A stretch of 64,000 nucleotides of DNA from Lachnospiraceae bacterium (GTDB lineage Bacteria; Bacillota; Clostridia; Lachnospirales; Lachnospiraceae). Made by a program: the position numbers and the translations under genes. Under the pieces are notes generated by a model. The model was not told where the DNA came from. It did not search any database and saw only the letters and a list, made by a program, of their open reading frames with translations. Location of the stretch: contig SVFO01000014.1 in assembly GCA_015056795.1 (NCBI GenBank), forward strand, positions 1 to 64,000. The letters are read 5' to 3'. Shown here piece by piece: positions 33,211 through 42,120 of this stretch (position 1 is its first letter; the number at the start of each line of letters is the position of its first letter).

Positions 33211-34774
33211 GTGTGTCCTCCTCAATAGCGACCGTTTCTTCCACGAGAATCTCTTCCGTTACGGGTTCAGCATGGAGCGCTGCCTTCTTATCAGCAATAC
33301 GCTTCTGCACCTCGACCATCTCGGCCTTGCCCAGCTTGCACTTGCGCATGGCCCACAGGGTGCACAGCCAGCCCAGGATGGCCAGACCGTAGCGCAGGAA
33401 CATGGTGACCCAGAAAATGGGGCCGGAGGGGCTGTCGCCGGGCTGGGGCATGGTGGTGGTGTAGCCGATCATGGCCACACAGCCGGTGGCGATCAGGGCC
33501 GAGAAGGAGGAGACGATCTTGTCGATCAGGCTGTAGGTGCCGGAGACGACGGCGGGGATGTACTTGCCGCTGCGGTCCAGCTCGTAGTCGATGATGTCCG
33601 CCATGAAGGCCGTGTTGGCGGTGGTGCCGGCCATCATAAAGCCGTTGCAGACCAGCGTGAGCAGAATGTAGAGGATCATCGTGATCCCGAAATGTGCGAT
33701 TGTGGTGGTGCCGCAGGTAAACCATACCACAGTAAAGAAAGCAATGATGCCGAGGTTGGCATAGATGCAGTATTTCGCCCAGTTGACAATGGATTCCTTG
33801 TTGCCGTGCTTGCCACAGTAACGGGCGCCGAGGATGGCAAAGAGGATGGAGGGCAGCATGCCGCCGACGGAGAGATAGGTGGCGATGGTCATGTTGCCAA
33901 TCAGGATGCCGGAGAGCATGGTGCCCACAATGGCGGCGGAGCCGGCCTGCTGGGCGATCTTGTCAGAGGAGGCGGAGATGATGTAGGCCTGCAGGGGCTT
34001 GTTCTTGCTCAGCACCGCCCACATATCCTTCCAGTTCAGGCGTTCCTGCGCCTTGTTGGTGCCCTTGAAGTTTTCCGGCTTGTCATAGGCGGAAACACCG
34101 ATGCAGCAGAGGATCACGCCAACGAGGGAAACGAGCACGGTAAAGATGGCCGCGGCGGTCAGATAGGCCTGGCTGTAGTTGACGGCGTAGCCGCCCGCTT
34201 CGGTCATGGTGATCGAGCCGTACTTGGGCAGAAGCTTGGTGTTGAGGATGATGGTGAAGGCCATGGGAACCAGGTAGTTGAATACGGTGTTCCACACGCC
34301 GACCGTGGGACGCTGCTTGGGATCGTTGGTGATCAGCGGGCCGATGGTCTGGGCCGTCATGTTGACGATGGTATAACCGATGACGTAGAGCATATAGGTG
34401 GCGAGGAACATGCCCACGCCGAAGCCTTTGCTGGCTGCCCATGAGAACATGGCCATCACTCCCATAGACTGCACGGCCCAGCCCAGCAGCATCAGGGGAC
34501 GGATCTTGCCCCATTTGGTATTGACCCGATCATACAGGAAGGCCAGCAGCGGGTCGGTAACAGCGTCGAAGATACGGGTGAAGGTCAGCAGACCGCCTAC
34601 CAGCAGCGTGGAGATGCCGAAGCCGATGCTTGCGGCATAGGAGGCCTGGCCGATGAGGGTGTAAATGGCCATGCCGTTGAGGGCGTTGCAGGCCACGAGG
34701 ATGATCTGCCAGAGCTTGGCACGGCGGTACTGTACGCCGTCGATCTGGCTTGCGGTGAGTTTTTCCTTTGCCAT
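33203..34774 (-). CDS. GPH family glycoside:cation symporter
   Basis: 523 residues from ATG 34774 (MAKEKLTASQ); AAGGAG lies 9 nt upstream, and the 54 extra codons in the track are rejected. Twelve membrane segments are expected. Family marks include FTRIFDAVTDPLLAFLYDR after TM2 and ADIIDYELDRSGKY in the second half. GPH proteins (MelB, XynB) import di- or oligosaccharides with Na+ or H+. It is probably the uptake route for the glycosides cut by the adjacent cytoplasmic enzymes. Confidence 0.92.
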   Translation of the reverse strand: MAKEKLTASQIDGVQYRRAKLWQIILVACNALNGMAIYTLIGQASYAASIGFGISTLLVGGLLTFTRIFDAVTDPLLAFLYDRVNTKWGKIRPLMLLGWAVQSMGVMAMFSWAASKGFGVGMFLATYMLYVIGYTIVNMTAQTIGPLITNDPKQRPTVGVWNTVFNYLVPMAFTIILNTKLLPKYGSITMTEAGGYAVNYSQAYLTAAAIFTVLVSLVGVILCCIGVSAYDKPENFKGTNKAQERLNWKDMWAVLSKNKPLQAYIISASSDKIAQQAGSAAIVGTMLSGILIGNMTIATYLSVGGMLPSILFAILGARYCGKHGNKESIVNWAKYCIYANLGIIAFFTVVWFTCGTTTIAHFGITMILYILLTLVCNGFMMAGTTANTAFMADIIDYELDRSGKYIPAVVSGTYSLIDKIVSSFSALIATGCVAMIGYTTTMPQPGDSPSGPIFWVTMFLRYGLAILGWLCTLWAMRKCKLGKAEMVEVQKRIADKKAALHAEPVTEEILVEETVAIEEDTHA

Positions 34775-34820
34775 GATGATGTCTCCTTTCGTTTTTGTTT
34801 TATATAGCATGGGTTTTTGC

Positions 34821-37448
34821 TTACAAATGATATTCACCAGGGCCGAGCGTACAGGTACGCCCGCCCGGCAGCATGACCTCTGCCGATGCGTTGGCGGGAA
34901 TGACAAGGTGATATCTGATCGTCCCGTCCGCCTCATAGCGCCAGCCGCTCACGATCTCGCCCAGCGGGGAGCGGTAGCGGGCCTCGGCGCGGCCAAGCAG
35001 CGGATGCGGCTGCGGGTCGATGCTGATTGCGCCTCTCTCTACACGGATGCCGCACACGCCAGAGAAGAGCCAGCCGCAGATTGCGCCCTTGGAATAGTGG
35101 TTGAGCGAGGCCTTGACTTCCCCCTTTTCATTGACGCCGTCCCACTCTTCCCAGATCGAGGTAGCACCGTGACGAATCTCATACAGCCAGCTCGGCAGTG
35201 TGTCCTGCAGTAGCAGCCGGTAGGCGGTCTCGGTATAGCCGTACTCGGCCAGCACCGGGCAGAGGGCGGGCGTGGAAAGGAAGCCCGTGTTCAGATGATA
35301 GCCGCAGCGGATCACCAGCTCATTGAGGTCGGCGACAGCCTGCCGCTTTTCCTCTTCATCCAGCAGGTCAAAGTCAATGGCGCGGACGTATTCGGCCTGC
35401 CGGTCAGAGGTGATCCTGCCCTCCGGCGCTGACAGAAAATGAAAGGCCTTTTTCGCGCCCTCGGCTATGGCGGCATATTTCTCCGCCTGTTCCTCTTCAC
35501 CCAGAAGCCGGGAGATCTCACTCAGAAGCCGGCCTGACAGCGCGTAATAGGCCGTTGCAACCTTGCTCTGAGGCTTGCCCATCTGACCGATTGCGTCCAC
35601 GTCCGGCTCGCACCATTCGCCGTAGTCCGTACCGGTTTCGATGGCATAGTCAGAGTAGGGGTTTTCCGGCCCCTTGGGCGGGGCAAATTTTTCCATCATC
35701 TCCTGGAGCGCTTCCGGCGGAAGGTTTTTCAGCATCGCCCGGTATTGCTCGGGGATCGCGTCCATATTCGGTGCAGCCTGCTTCTGTCCGGCGCGGCTCT
35801 CGAGATAGGCATACCAGCGGCGCATCATGTCCGCGTTCTCTTCCAGGATCCGCTTGTCGCCGGAGCGGCGGTACAGCGCCCAAGGGACGAGGATCGAGGC
35901 GTCGCCCCAGCCTACGGAGCCGGCCAGCAGCTCGGTGGTGAAGGTGGGGCGGTTGTTCTTCGGCGCAATGTTGGCCACCTTGCCGTCTGGATACTGGCTC
36001 AGCCGGCATTCGCCCAGCCATTTGCGCACCACCGGCGCGCAGTCCATCAGGTACAGACCTGTGTCGATGAACACGCCCATGTCGCCCGTCCAGGCCGCCC
36101 GCTCCCGGGTGGGGCAGTCGGTGGGCACGTCGCAGAAGTTGGACTTCATGCTCCACAGCGTGTTCTCCACCAGTTGATTGACCAGAGCGTTGTCACAGTC
36201 AAACCAGCCCAGGCGATCCATGTCGGAATAGACGGCAATAGCCGTGAATCGGGCGTCGCTCAGATCGATGGCGGACTCCACTCTGGCATAGCGGAAGCCC
36301 CAGATGGAGAATCTGGTCTTGTATTCATTTTTGCCCTCTTTGCAGGTGTAGATCAGCTGCTGGCGAGTGCCGCCCTCCTTGTGGCGCTTACGGTCCTGGA
36401 AGTTTTCCTGCGTGAAGTTGCCGTTTTCATCCAGCGTCTCGCCGTGGGTCAGGATGAGCGTGTCGCCCTCGTGGGCCGTAAGCGTGAATTCCACATAGCC
36501 CGCAAGATTCTGGCCGAAGTCGATCACCGTCTGGCCGTTCGGCGTGGTGAAGAGTCTGCCGGGGAAGCGCTCGTGCTCGGTGATGGGCACGCAGTTGGAG
36601 GCGCAGAGATTCTCTTTCGAGAAGTCTTCGACCCTCACACCGTGCCAGCCGGTCAGTTTCTCCCGCCGCGCATCGTACTCCTCGCCCTGCTGCATGTCGT
36701 TCATACGGATGGGGCCTTCCTGGGTGGCCTCCCAATTTTCATCCGAGACGCATACGGGTTTGCCGTCGGCCTCCAGCTGGAAGTACAGCGCCACGTCCTC
36801 GCCATACAGGTTTCGGTCGCCATCCACGCCGGAACAGGAGCGAAACCAGCCATCACCCAGGATTACAAGGGCCTCATTCTCACCCTCCTGCAGCAGCGGC
36901 GTGACGTCATAGGTCTGGACATGCAGACACTTGTCGTAGCTGGATGCGCCGGGCGCGAGGATAAAATCTCCCACGCGCTGACCGTTGATCCAGGCTTCAT
37001 AAAGCCCGTGTGCCGTGATATACAGCCGCGCGGATTGCACTTGTTTGCCAAGGGTGAAGCGCCTGCGCAGGGTGCTGGCCGGCTTATGGGCCTCGGGTTC
37101 GCACTCCGGTTCGGGATTGATCCACTTTGCAGCGTAGTCGCTCTGCTCCAGAAGCCCCATTTCAAAAAAGGCTTCCTCGCTCCAGGGGCCAAGGTCGCCA
37201 TTTTCGTCCCAGAGGCGTACCTGCCAGCCGATCCGATCCCGGCTTTTTAACTGCGCGTCATAAAACGAGAACATTTCTGAACTCTCGATGCGTCCGCTGT
37301 TCCAAAGCTCCGCTTCGCCGCAGAAGGCACGGACTTCATAAGCTGTCTGACGCTGCCCGTCGGCGCAGAGCCAGGATAGGCGGGGCCGCAGCCTGTCGAT
37401 CCCCACTGGATCCTTCATAGCTTCTGTCTTCAAAGAATTCGCTTTCAC
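34821..37448 (-). CDS. alpha-L-rhamnosidase, GH78
   Basis: 875 residues, no signal peptide, starting at GTG 37448 after GAGGAGG. Domain order follows the Bacillus/Clostridium rhamnosidases: N-terminal Ig-like domain (RPRLSWLCADGQRQTAYEV), a carbohydrate-binding domain (ARLYITAHGLYEAWINGQRVGD), a concanavalin-like domain, then the (alpha/alpha)6 barrel. Barrel motifs are CDVPTDCPTRERAAWTGDMG and GATSIWEEWDG, which carry the catalytic acids. It releases L-rhamnose from glycosides and feeds the rha genes downstream. First gene of the minus-strand cluster, divergent from the AraC regulator. Confidence 0.95.
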   Translation of the reverse strand: MKANSLKTEAMKDPVGIDRLRPRLSWLCADGQRQTAYEVRAFCGEAELWNSGRIESSEMFSFYDAQLKSRDRIGWQVRLWDENGDLGPWSEEAFFEMGLLEQSDYAAKWINPEPECEPEAHKPASTLRRRFTLGKQVQSARLYITAHGLYEAWINGQRVGDFILAPGASSYDKCLHVQTYDVTPLLQEGENEALVILGDGWFRSCSGVDGDRNLYGEDVALYFQLEADGKPVCVSDENWEATQEGPIRMNDMQQGEEYDARREKLTGWHGVRVEDFSKENLCASNCVPITEHERFPGRLFTTPNGQTVIDFGQNLAGYVEFTLTAHEGDTLILTHGETLDENGNFTQENFQDRKRHKEGGTRQQLIYTCKEGKNEYKTRFSIWGFRYARVESAIDLSDARFTAIAVYSDMDRLGWFDCDNALVNQLVENTLWSMKSNFCDVPTDCPTRERAAWTGDMGVFIDTGLYLMDCAPVVRKWLGECRLSQYPDGKVANIAPKNNRPTFTTELLAGSVGWGDASILVPWALYRRSGDKRILEENADMMRRWYAYLESRAGQKQAAPNMDAIPEQYRAMLKNLPPEALQEMMEKFAPPKGPENPYSDYAIETGTDYGEWCEPDVDAIGQMGKPQSKVATAYYALSGRLLSEISRLLGEEEQAEKYAAIAEGAKKAFHFLSAPEGRITSDRQAEYVRAIDFDLLDEEEKRQAVADLNELVIRCGYHLNTGFLSTPALCPVLAEYGYTETAYRLLLQDTLPSWLYEIRHGATSIWEEWDGVNEKGEVKASLNHYSKGAICGWLFSGVCGIRVERGAISIDPQPHPLLGRAEARYRSPLGEIVSGWRYEADGTIRYHLVIPANASAEVMLPGGRTCTLGPGEYHL

Positions 37449-37472
37449 AGTTCGTCCTCCTCATATATTCTG

Positions 37473-37507
37473 ATTATATTATAAGAGAAAACTGCGATCG
37501 CCGTAAA
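37473..37507 (-). promoter_or_regulatory. probable promoter of the rhamnoside operon
   Basis: On the minus strand TATAAT (37483-37478, with a second overlapping TATAAT) lies about 30 bp before the GTG of GH78. TTTACG sits 18 bp upstream of it. The weak -35 fits an activated promoter under the divergent AraC protein. Confidence 0.5.
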
Positions 37508-37548
37508 GCCAGCCATTCCGGAAAAGTTACACTCATTCAGGAACTTTC

Positions 37549-37577
37549 TTGCTTTTTTTTGTCAAGATTGTTATACT
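37549..37577 (+). promoter_or_regulatory. promoter of the AraC regulator gene
   Basis: TTGCTT (37549-37554), 17-bp spacer, TATACT (37572-37577), about 20 bp before the ATG. Confidence 0.55.
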
Positions 37578-37598
37578 AAGATTGGAAGGAGTGATTCC

Positions 37599-38834
37599 AT
37601 GGACGAGCAAATGACGCGCAGCGAGCAAAACCTTCTGCTGTTGGAGGCATCGCTTCCGCCTAATGAAAAGTTTTATGTCTGGAGCTATGCCTCGGACGGC
37701 AGCTATATCGCCACCTCCTGTCCGGAGGAAGATCGGGAACTTCTGGAAAGAAGCTTCCGTATGTTCGGCGGTATCGAAAAGGCCATCTCTTATCTTGGTG
37801 CGCAGGAGAGCGTCCCGCTCCTGATCGGTTCCCCTATTGGGATGCAATGGGCGGTCACGCTGGAAACGGAGCGCGGACAGAGCCTGATTTTCGTGATGGG
37901 CCCAGTGTTTTACACGCCGCCTGTGGAAACGCAGCTTCGCGCCTCCCTTCGCCCCTATACGAGCTCACGCCAGGGTGCACACCTGGTCAGTGAGCTGATC
38001 GCCCGTCTGCCGAATATGCCGGTGATCCCGCATGCGATCTTTATCCGCTATGTCACGATGGTGCACAACATCCTGACCGGCCAGCAGATGGATGTATCGG
38101 CACTCTCGGCTGTACAAGCTGTTGGCAATGTAGGCACAGTATCTGCGACGGAAAAGCGTGACCGTTCGAAGGTCTATCTGGCAGAGCGGGCTATGCTGAA
38201 AATGGTGCGCAACGGAGATATCAACTACCTGCATGCGCTGAATATCAGTAGCAGTATGAGCCCCGGCGTGCCGGTTCGGGGGCGGGATCCGCTGCAGCAA
38301 AACCGCATCAACATCATCGTCTTCACCACACTCGTCAGCCGCGCCGCCATGGAGGGCGGGCTGAGTCCGGAGGTCGCTTACGCGCTGGGAGACTCCTACA
38401 TCCAAGCCGCCGTCAACAGCAATGACACCGGGGAGCTGAACGCGCTGGCTCTGACCATGTATCACGACTTTATCTACCATGTGCATCATCTGCACTCCAA
38501 CCCCAACTACTCGCCGGCCGTTCAAAAATGCTGTGACTATATTGAACTGAGTCTGGACAAGAAGATCCAGATCCAAGATCTGGCCGCCCTGACCGGCTAT
38601 ACGGATTACTATATAACGGAGAAGTTCAAAAAGGAGACCGGCGTCCCTCTTTTTCTGTATATCCGCTATGCGAAAATCGAGCGCGCCAAGGTGTATCTGG
38701 AATCCTCCGATCTCTCTGTGAAGGAGATCGCAGAGCAGCTGGCCTTCAACACGCCCAATTACTTCATCAAATGCTTTCATGAGGTGACAGGCTATTCCCC
38801 TGCCCAGTACCGCAAGCAGTTCAAAAAACGGTGA
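37599..38834 (+). CDS. AraC family transcriptional regulator of the rhamnoside locus
   Basis: 411 residues. The C-terminal ~100 residues are a double HTH (IQIQDLAALTGYTDYYITEKFKKETG and LSVKEIAEQLAFNTPNYFIKCFHEVTGYSPAQYRKQF). The N-terminal 300 residues are an unrecognised sensor region, not a classical cupin. The gene is divergent from the GH78-led operon with a 150-bp shared control region, so it most likely activates that operon in response to rhamnose or a rhamnoside. AAGGAG precedes ATG 37599. Confidence 0.9.
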   Translation: MDEQMTRSEQNLLLLEASLPPNEKFYVWSYASDGSYIATSCPEEDRELLERSFRMFGGIEKAISYLGAQESVPLLIGSPIGMQWAVTLETERGQSLIFVMGPVFYTPPVETQLRASLRPYTSSRQGAHLVSELIARLPNMPVIPHAIFIRYVTMVHNILTGQQMDVSALSAVQAVGNVGTVSATEKRDRSKVYLAERAMLKMVRNGDINYLHALNISSSMSPGVPVRGRDPLQQNRINIIVFTTLVSRAAMEGGLSPEVAYALGDSYIQAAVNSNDTGELNALALTMYHDFIYHVHHLHSNPNYSPAVQKCCDYIELSLDKKIQIQDLAALTGYTDYYITEKFKKETGVPLFLYIRYAKIERAKVYLESSDLSVKEIAEQLAFNTPNYFIKCFHEVTGYSPAQYRKQFKKR

Positions 38835-38839
38835 AAAAG

Positions 38840-38872
38840 AGCCCGGAAATGGTGTATTTCCGGGCTTTTTCG
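38840..38872 (+). terminator. terminator of the AraC gene
   Basis: AGCCCGGAAAT and ATTTCCGGGCT form an 11-bp perfect stem with a 5-nt loop, followed by TTTTT. Read on the minus strand it could also stop transcripts coming from the ATPase gene. Confidence 0.92.
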
Positions 38873-38892
38873 CATCTCACTTGTCCTCGATT

Positions 38893-39006
38893 ATCTCTTG
38901 CATATTTTTGCCGTCTGTAAATAAACGCTTTCAAGGCAGTTTGGGTGCTGTACGGGTGCTGCGCAACAAGACTTATGTGCACTCTCAGCGACCTGTTTCT
39001 TCTCCA
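38893..39006. repeat. right copy, first block, of the flanking direct repeat
   Basis: About 90% identical to 21856-21969. It includes the last seven codons of the DUF4143 ATPase gene and ~90 bp of its 3' flank. Confidence 0.85.
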
Positions 39007-40280
39007 AGCAGGAACTTTTCAATGCCTATATAGTATATTCCATCATCATCGTGCCATGGTATGATATTATCCTTAATGACAACTATCTTGCGAAAGGAGT
39101 CATTAATGCGCTTCAAGGAATTGACCTCCTGCCTACGTTTTTCCTCGTCTGATACATTGAGTGCCGACTGGATATAAAGCTTGTCACTTCCGTTGTTTGC
39201 AACAAAGTCTATTTCAAGCTGTGAACGGACACTTTTTCGTTCTGCATTCTTGTGATTATACTCAACAATTCCGACATCTACACTATAATCACGATAACGA
39301 AGTTCGTTGTAAATAATATTCTCCATTATGTGGTTTTCTTCCTGCTGTCGGAAGTTGAGTCTTGCATTACGCAGTCCGATGTCTGAGAAGTAGTATTTGA
39401 GCGGCGAACCGATATACTTTCTGCCCTTTACGTCAAACCTCTGTGCCTTGTATAGTAAAAAAGCATCTATGAAGTAATCGAGATATTTTGCAATGGTATC
39501 GTCGGTGATACTCATCTTTTTTACGCTCGCAAAGGTGTTTGACAACTTTAAAGGATTGGTAAGAGAACCGACAGACGATGAGATCACGTCCAAAAGGTCT
39601 TCAAGAACGCTTTTGGCATGACCTATACTTTTTCTCGTGATGATGTCATCAAGGTATATCTTATCGAAAAGATCGCGGAGATACGCAGCCTTGTCTTCAT
39701 GTGTCTTTTGCAGCATCACAAGAGGCATTCCGCCGTACGTAAAGTATTCCTGCCAAGCGTCGTGTTTATCGCCGGTGTAGGCGTTATAAAACTCTGAGAA
39801 TGAAAGCGGGTTTACCCGTATCTCGTCACCTCTGCCACGAAATTCGGTCAGGATATCAGAGGACAGCATCTTTGAATTGCTTCCGGTTACATAAACATCG
39901 GCATTCTTTATTTTCATCAAACCCAGCACAACATCAACAAAGCCGACCGTTTCATCGGTTCCCGGAAGATACGGATTCGGTATTTCGGCGACCTTCTGTA
40001 TCTCGTCAAGGAAGATATAGTACATTCTTTCCTTATCTGTCATGAGCTCACGAATATGCTTTCCGAGTTCTATAGGGTTACGCCAACGGATATTTTCGTC
40101 GTCATCAAGAGCCAGCTCGATAATATGCGAATCATCGACTCCTACAGAGTTAAGATATTTATGGTAAATGTCGAACAGGAGATAAGACTTGCCGCAGCGC
40201 CGGATACCCGTTATCACCTTGACCATACCGTTTTCTTTCTTGCGGATAAGCATATCAAGGTATTTTTTTCTTTCTATCAT
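38985..40280 (-). CDS. AAA-type ATPase with DUF4143 domain
   Basis: 431 residues from ATG 40280 (MIERKKYLDMLIRKKENG), which follows GAGGTG; the 26 extra track codons run into the palindrome and are rejected. Walker A is GIRRCGKSYLL and Walker B is YYIFLDEIQKV. The C-terminal half has the DUF4143 nuclease-like pattern (YYFSDIGLRNARLNF, IIYNELRYRDYSVDVG, EIDFVANNG). Such proteins are common in accessory DNA of gut Firmicutes; function is unknown, perhaps related to defence or plasmid-like maintenance. Lower GC than the sugar genes. Confidence 0.9.
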   Translation of the reverse strand: MIERKKYLDMLIRKKENGMVKVITGIRRCGKSYLLFDIYHKYLNSVGVDDSHIIELALDDDENIRWRNPIELGKHIRELMTDKERMYYIFLDEIQKVAEIPNPYLPGTDETVGFVDVVLGLMKIKNADVYVTGSNSKMLSSDILTEFRGRGDEIRVNPLSFSEFYNAYTGDKHDAWQEYFTYGGMPLVMLQKTHEDKAAYLRDLFDKIYLDDIITRKSIGHAKSVLEDLLDVISSSVGSLTNPLKLSNTFASVKKMSITDDTIAKYLDYFIDAFLLYKAQRFDVKGRKYIGSPLKYYFSDIGLRNARLNFRQQEENHIMENIIYNELRYRDYSVDVGIVEYNHKNAERKSVRSQLEIDFVANNGSDKLYIQSALNVSDEEKRRQEVNSLKRINDSFRKIVVIKDNIIPWHDDDGIYYIGIEKFLLGEETGR

Positions 40281-40299
40281 AACGCACCTCACTAGAAGT

Positions 40300-40319
40300 A
40301 AATGCGTGCATACGCATTT
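40300..40319. promoter_or_regulatory. palindrome before the DUF4143 ATPase gene
   Basis: AAATGCGT and ACGCATTT are perfect arms around GCAT, 20-40 bp upstream of the ATG. A related palindrome with the same flanking CTCATTAGAA word lies at 40400-40436 and in the left repeat. Confidence 0.55.
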
Positions 40320-40393
40320 TTTTCTATTCATTATAAGATTTTTACAAATGTAAGTCAACAGTTATTTATGAGAAGACTGATATTTACATTATG

Positions 40394-40734
40394 CATCTCA
40401 TTAGAATTATGTGCGTATGTACGCAAATTATTCTAGTCTCAATTCACTGTTGTTATATAAACTATTCATTGTAAAGGGATATAAAACATCGGCCCTTATT
40501 CCAGACCCGATATTGTCCAAATATAAAAAGCAAGCCTCCAAAAGAACAGAAAGGCTCAGAGAGCATACCCTGAGCCTTATCCTAATGAACTCAATCATTT
40601 TTCTGTATATCCTGCCAATTGGAATTATGCAATATCTCTGCATCATCACCGACAAATACCTTTGCAGCTTCCTCATCACCGCAAAGCTGATACAGCATCC
40701 AGGCGGTCATATAACCATCGGAACGAACAAGCAT
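40394..40734. repeat. right copy, second block, of the flanking direct repeat
   Basis: Nearly identical to 21968-22307 over ~340 bp; the few differences include a one-base insertion. It contains the palindrome TGCGTATGTACGCA and the last ~47 codons and stop of the esterase gene 40591-41772. Confidence 0.92.
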
Positions 40735-41772
40735 ATCCTCATGCTCTGCAAACACATTTGTAGAGATGATCGTATGCTGTGTATTGTGGGTGTCTGCATC
40801 TTCTCCGCAGCACCAGATATAAATGCCCACATCGGGGATATTCGTCCGTAAACCGTTTACCATTTCTTTCAGATCACGCTGGAAGCGATCGCCAAGCTCT
40901 TTGGTCTTATCCATTTTTCCGCTGTCGATATAGGACTGATACTGCATCAGCGTATCATCACGATATGAACAGTCAAAGAGAATCTTCACGCTGTCACCGC
41001 GCTTTTCATGAAGTGCAGTCAGACTGTCAAGGACAAGGTTGTTTGTGGTCAGTCGGTCCGAGATCTGAGTCGGAGCTTTCCACAGATCCACTGCCGTATC
41101 ATGCCAGCCGTCATAAAGCAGAAGCGAACTGTCAACGCATACGGTCACATTTTCTGCATTAGGAAAACGGTCAATCACATCGTCAGCCAGAAGGGAAGTT
41201 GCAAAACCGCCTGCTGAAAAGCCTGTTACAAGCAGAGTGTCAGACTCTCCGATATACTGCTTGACCTGTTCCACATAAGCGGAATAATTACTATATCCTG
41301 TGTGATACATCGTTTTGTTTCCCTCGTAAGTTCCCGTTCCTGCATGAAAATCGCCGGTTGCATAAGGGATCACAATAAAGCTCCAGTCTTTAAATGGATT
41401 ATCTTCCGCAGTACTGCCGATACCGCCCTGTGCAACAAAGTCCTGTGCTGTCATATTCGTTGCATAGAATTTATTACCTCCCTCGGAGGTCTCAGGAGTG
41501 ATGCTCACTCCGCCTCCGAAGAAATACACAACCACCTTGTTTTCCATACCCTTACGGAAGATACCGTGCCATTCGCTGCCGTCAGAGGATTTTGCACCGT
41601 CCACCTTGACCTCATACCACTTGCCGATCTCAGGTTCACCCTTAAGCTCCGGAAATGTTTTGAGGAACGTCAGCTTCAGGAGAAGAAATATACCTATTAG
41701 TATCAATAAAATGATAATGGCAATGATAATAAGCATCTTTTTCCGTTTGCTTTTCGTTTTTTTGTTTTCCAT
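40591..41772 (-). CDS. pectin-acetylesterase-like membrane-anchored alpha/beta hydrolase
   Basis: 393 residues. A single N-terminal membrane segment (MLIIIAIIILLILIGIFLLL) follows a basic KKTKSKRKK lead, so the protein is probably anchored with the enzyme outside. The nucleophile motif is TGFSAGGFA, with FFGGGVSI as the oxyanion strand and a late HNTQHT that may carry the catalytic His. This matches the PAE/notum-like family, which deacetylates pectin or other glycans. AAGGAGG precedes ATG. The 3' end lies in the long direct repeat, so a truncated duplicate exists at 22164-22307. Confidence 0.85.
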   Translation of the reverse strand: MENKKTKSKRKKMLIIIAIIILLILIGIFLLLKLTFLKTFPELKGEPEIGKWYEVKVDGAKSSDGSEWHGIFRKGMENKVVVYFFGGGVSITPETSEGGNKFYATNMTAQDFVAQGGIGSTAEDNPFKDWSFIVIPYATGDFHAGTGTYEGNKTMYHTGYSNYSAYVEQVKQYIGESDTLLVTGFSAGGFATSLLADDVIDRFPNAENVTVCVDSSLLLYDGWHDTAVDLWKAPTQISDRLTTNNLVLDSLTALHEKRGDSVKILFDCSYRDDTLMQYQSYIDSGKMDKTKELGDRFQRDLKEMVNGLRTNIPDVGIYIWCCGEDADTHNTQHTIISTNVFAEHEDMLVRSDGYMTAWMLYQLCGDEEAAKVFVGDDAEILHNSNWQDIQKND

Positions 41773-41806
41773 AATATCGCCTCCTTGCTTGACAAAACAG
41801 TTATTT

Positions 41807-41884
41807 ATGATACTATAGTATCATGCAATGACTGCATAGTCAATAAAACCAAGAAAATGATACTATTTGGTGAAATCGTATCAT
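41807..41884. promoter_or_regulatory. two ATGATAC dyads, probable TetR-type operators
   Basis: ATGATACTATAGTATCAT at 41807-41824 is an 18-bp perfect palindrome. A second dyad, ATGATAC...GTATCAT, spans 41857-41884 with the same half-sites. They lie upstream of the esterase gene and of a TetR remnant on the other strand. This is the usual layout for a regulator and its divergent target. Confidence 0.65.
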
Positions 41885-41909
41885 CGGGCAGGGGCACCAA
41901 GGAGCGATC

Positions 41910-42110
41910 TTGTCAGCTTATGAGGTCATCATGACCGACAGTGACACCGAGCAGAGCTCGGATACCTATGAAAGCTACTATCTCGCCTATGGGCTTTTCG
42001 GCATATTTATGAAGTGGGCAAGGAACGGTTATGCCGAGTCGGTGCAGGAGATGACACAGATCGTTGCAGAGAGGATATTTGCAGGCACTTCGTGTCTTGC
42101 ATTCCAATAA
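41910..42110 (+). pseudogene. C-terminal remnant of a TetR family regulator
   Basis: The frame encodes SAYEVIMTDSDTEQ then YESYYLAYGLFGIFMKWARN... and EMTQIVAERIF, the final helices of a TetR ligand domain. The N-terminal HTH and most of the ligand domain are absent, and an in-frame TGA lies ~13 codons upstream. It is probably the remains of the regulator that used the ATGATAC dyads. The last bases repeat GCAGGCACTTCGTG, which recurs at 42170. Confidence 0.75.
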
Positions 42111-42120
42111 ATTGCAGACG

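Larger units (their letters stand above)
22308..38884. other. GC-rich rhamnoside-utilisation island core
   Basis: This block is visibly richer in G+C than both flanks, with codons often ending in G/C. It holds a complete local pathway on the minus strand plus a divergent AraC regulator. It sits exactly between the two copies of the direct repeat. No integrase, transposase or tRNA is present. A homologous exchange between the repeats would remove the block and leave an intact esterase gene. Confidence 0.6.

Noticed and set aside
22308-40393. Classical integrative element or transposon
   Set aside because: No integrase, transposase, relaxase or phage gene is visible; only the direct repeats support mobility.
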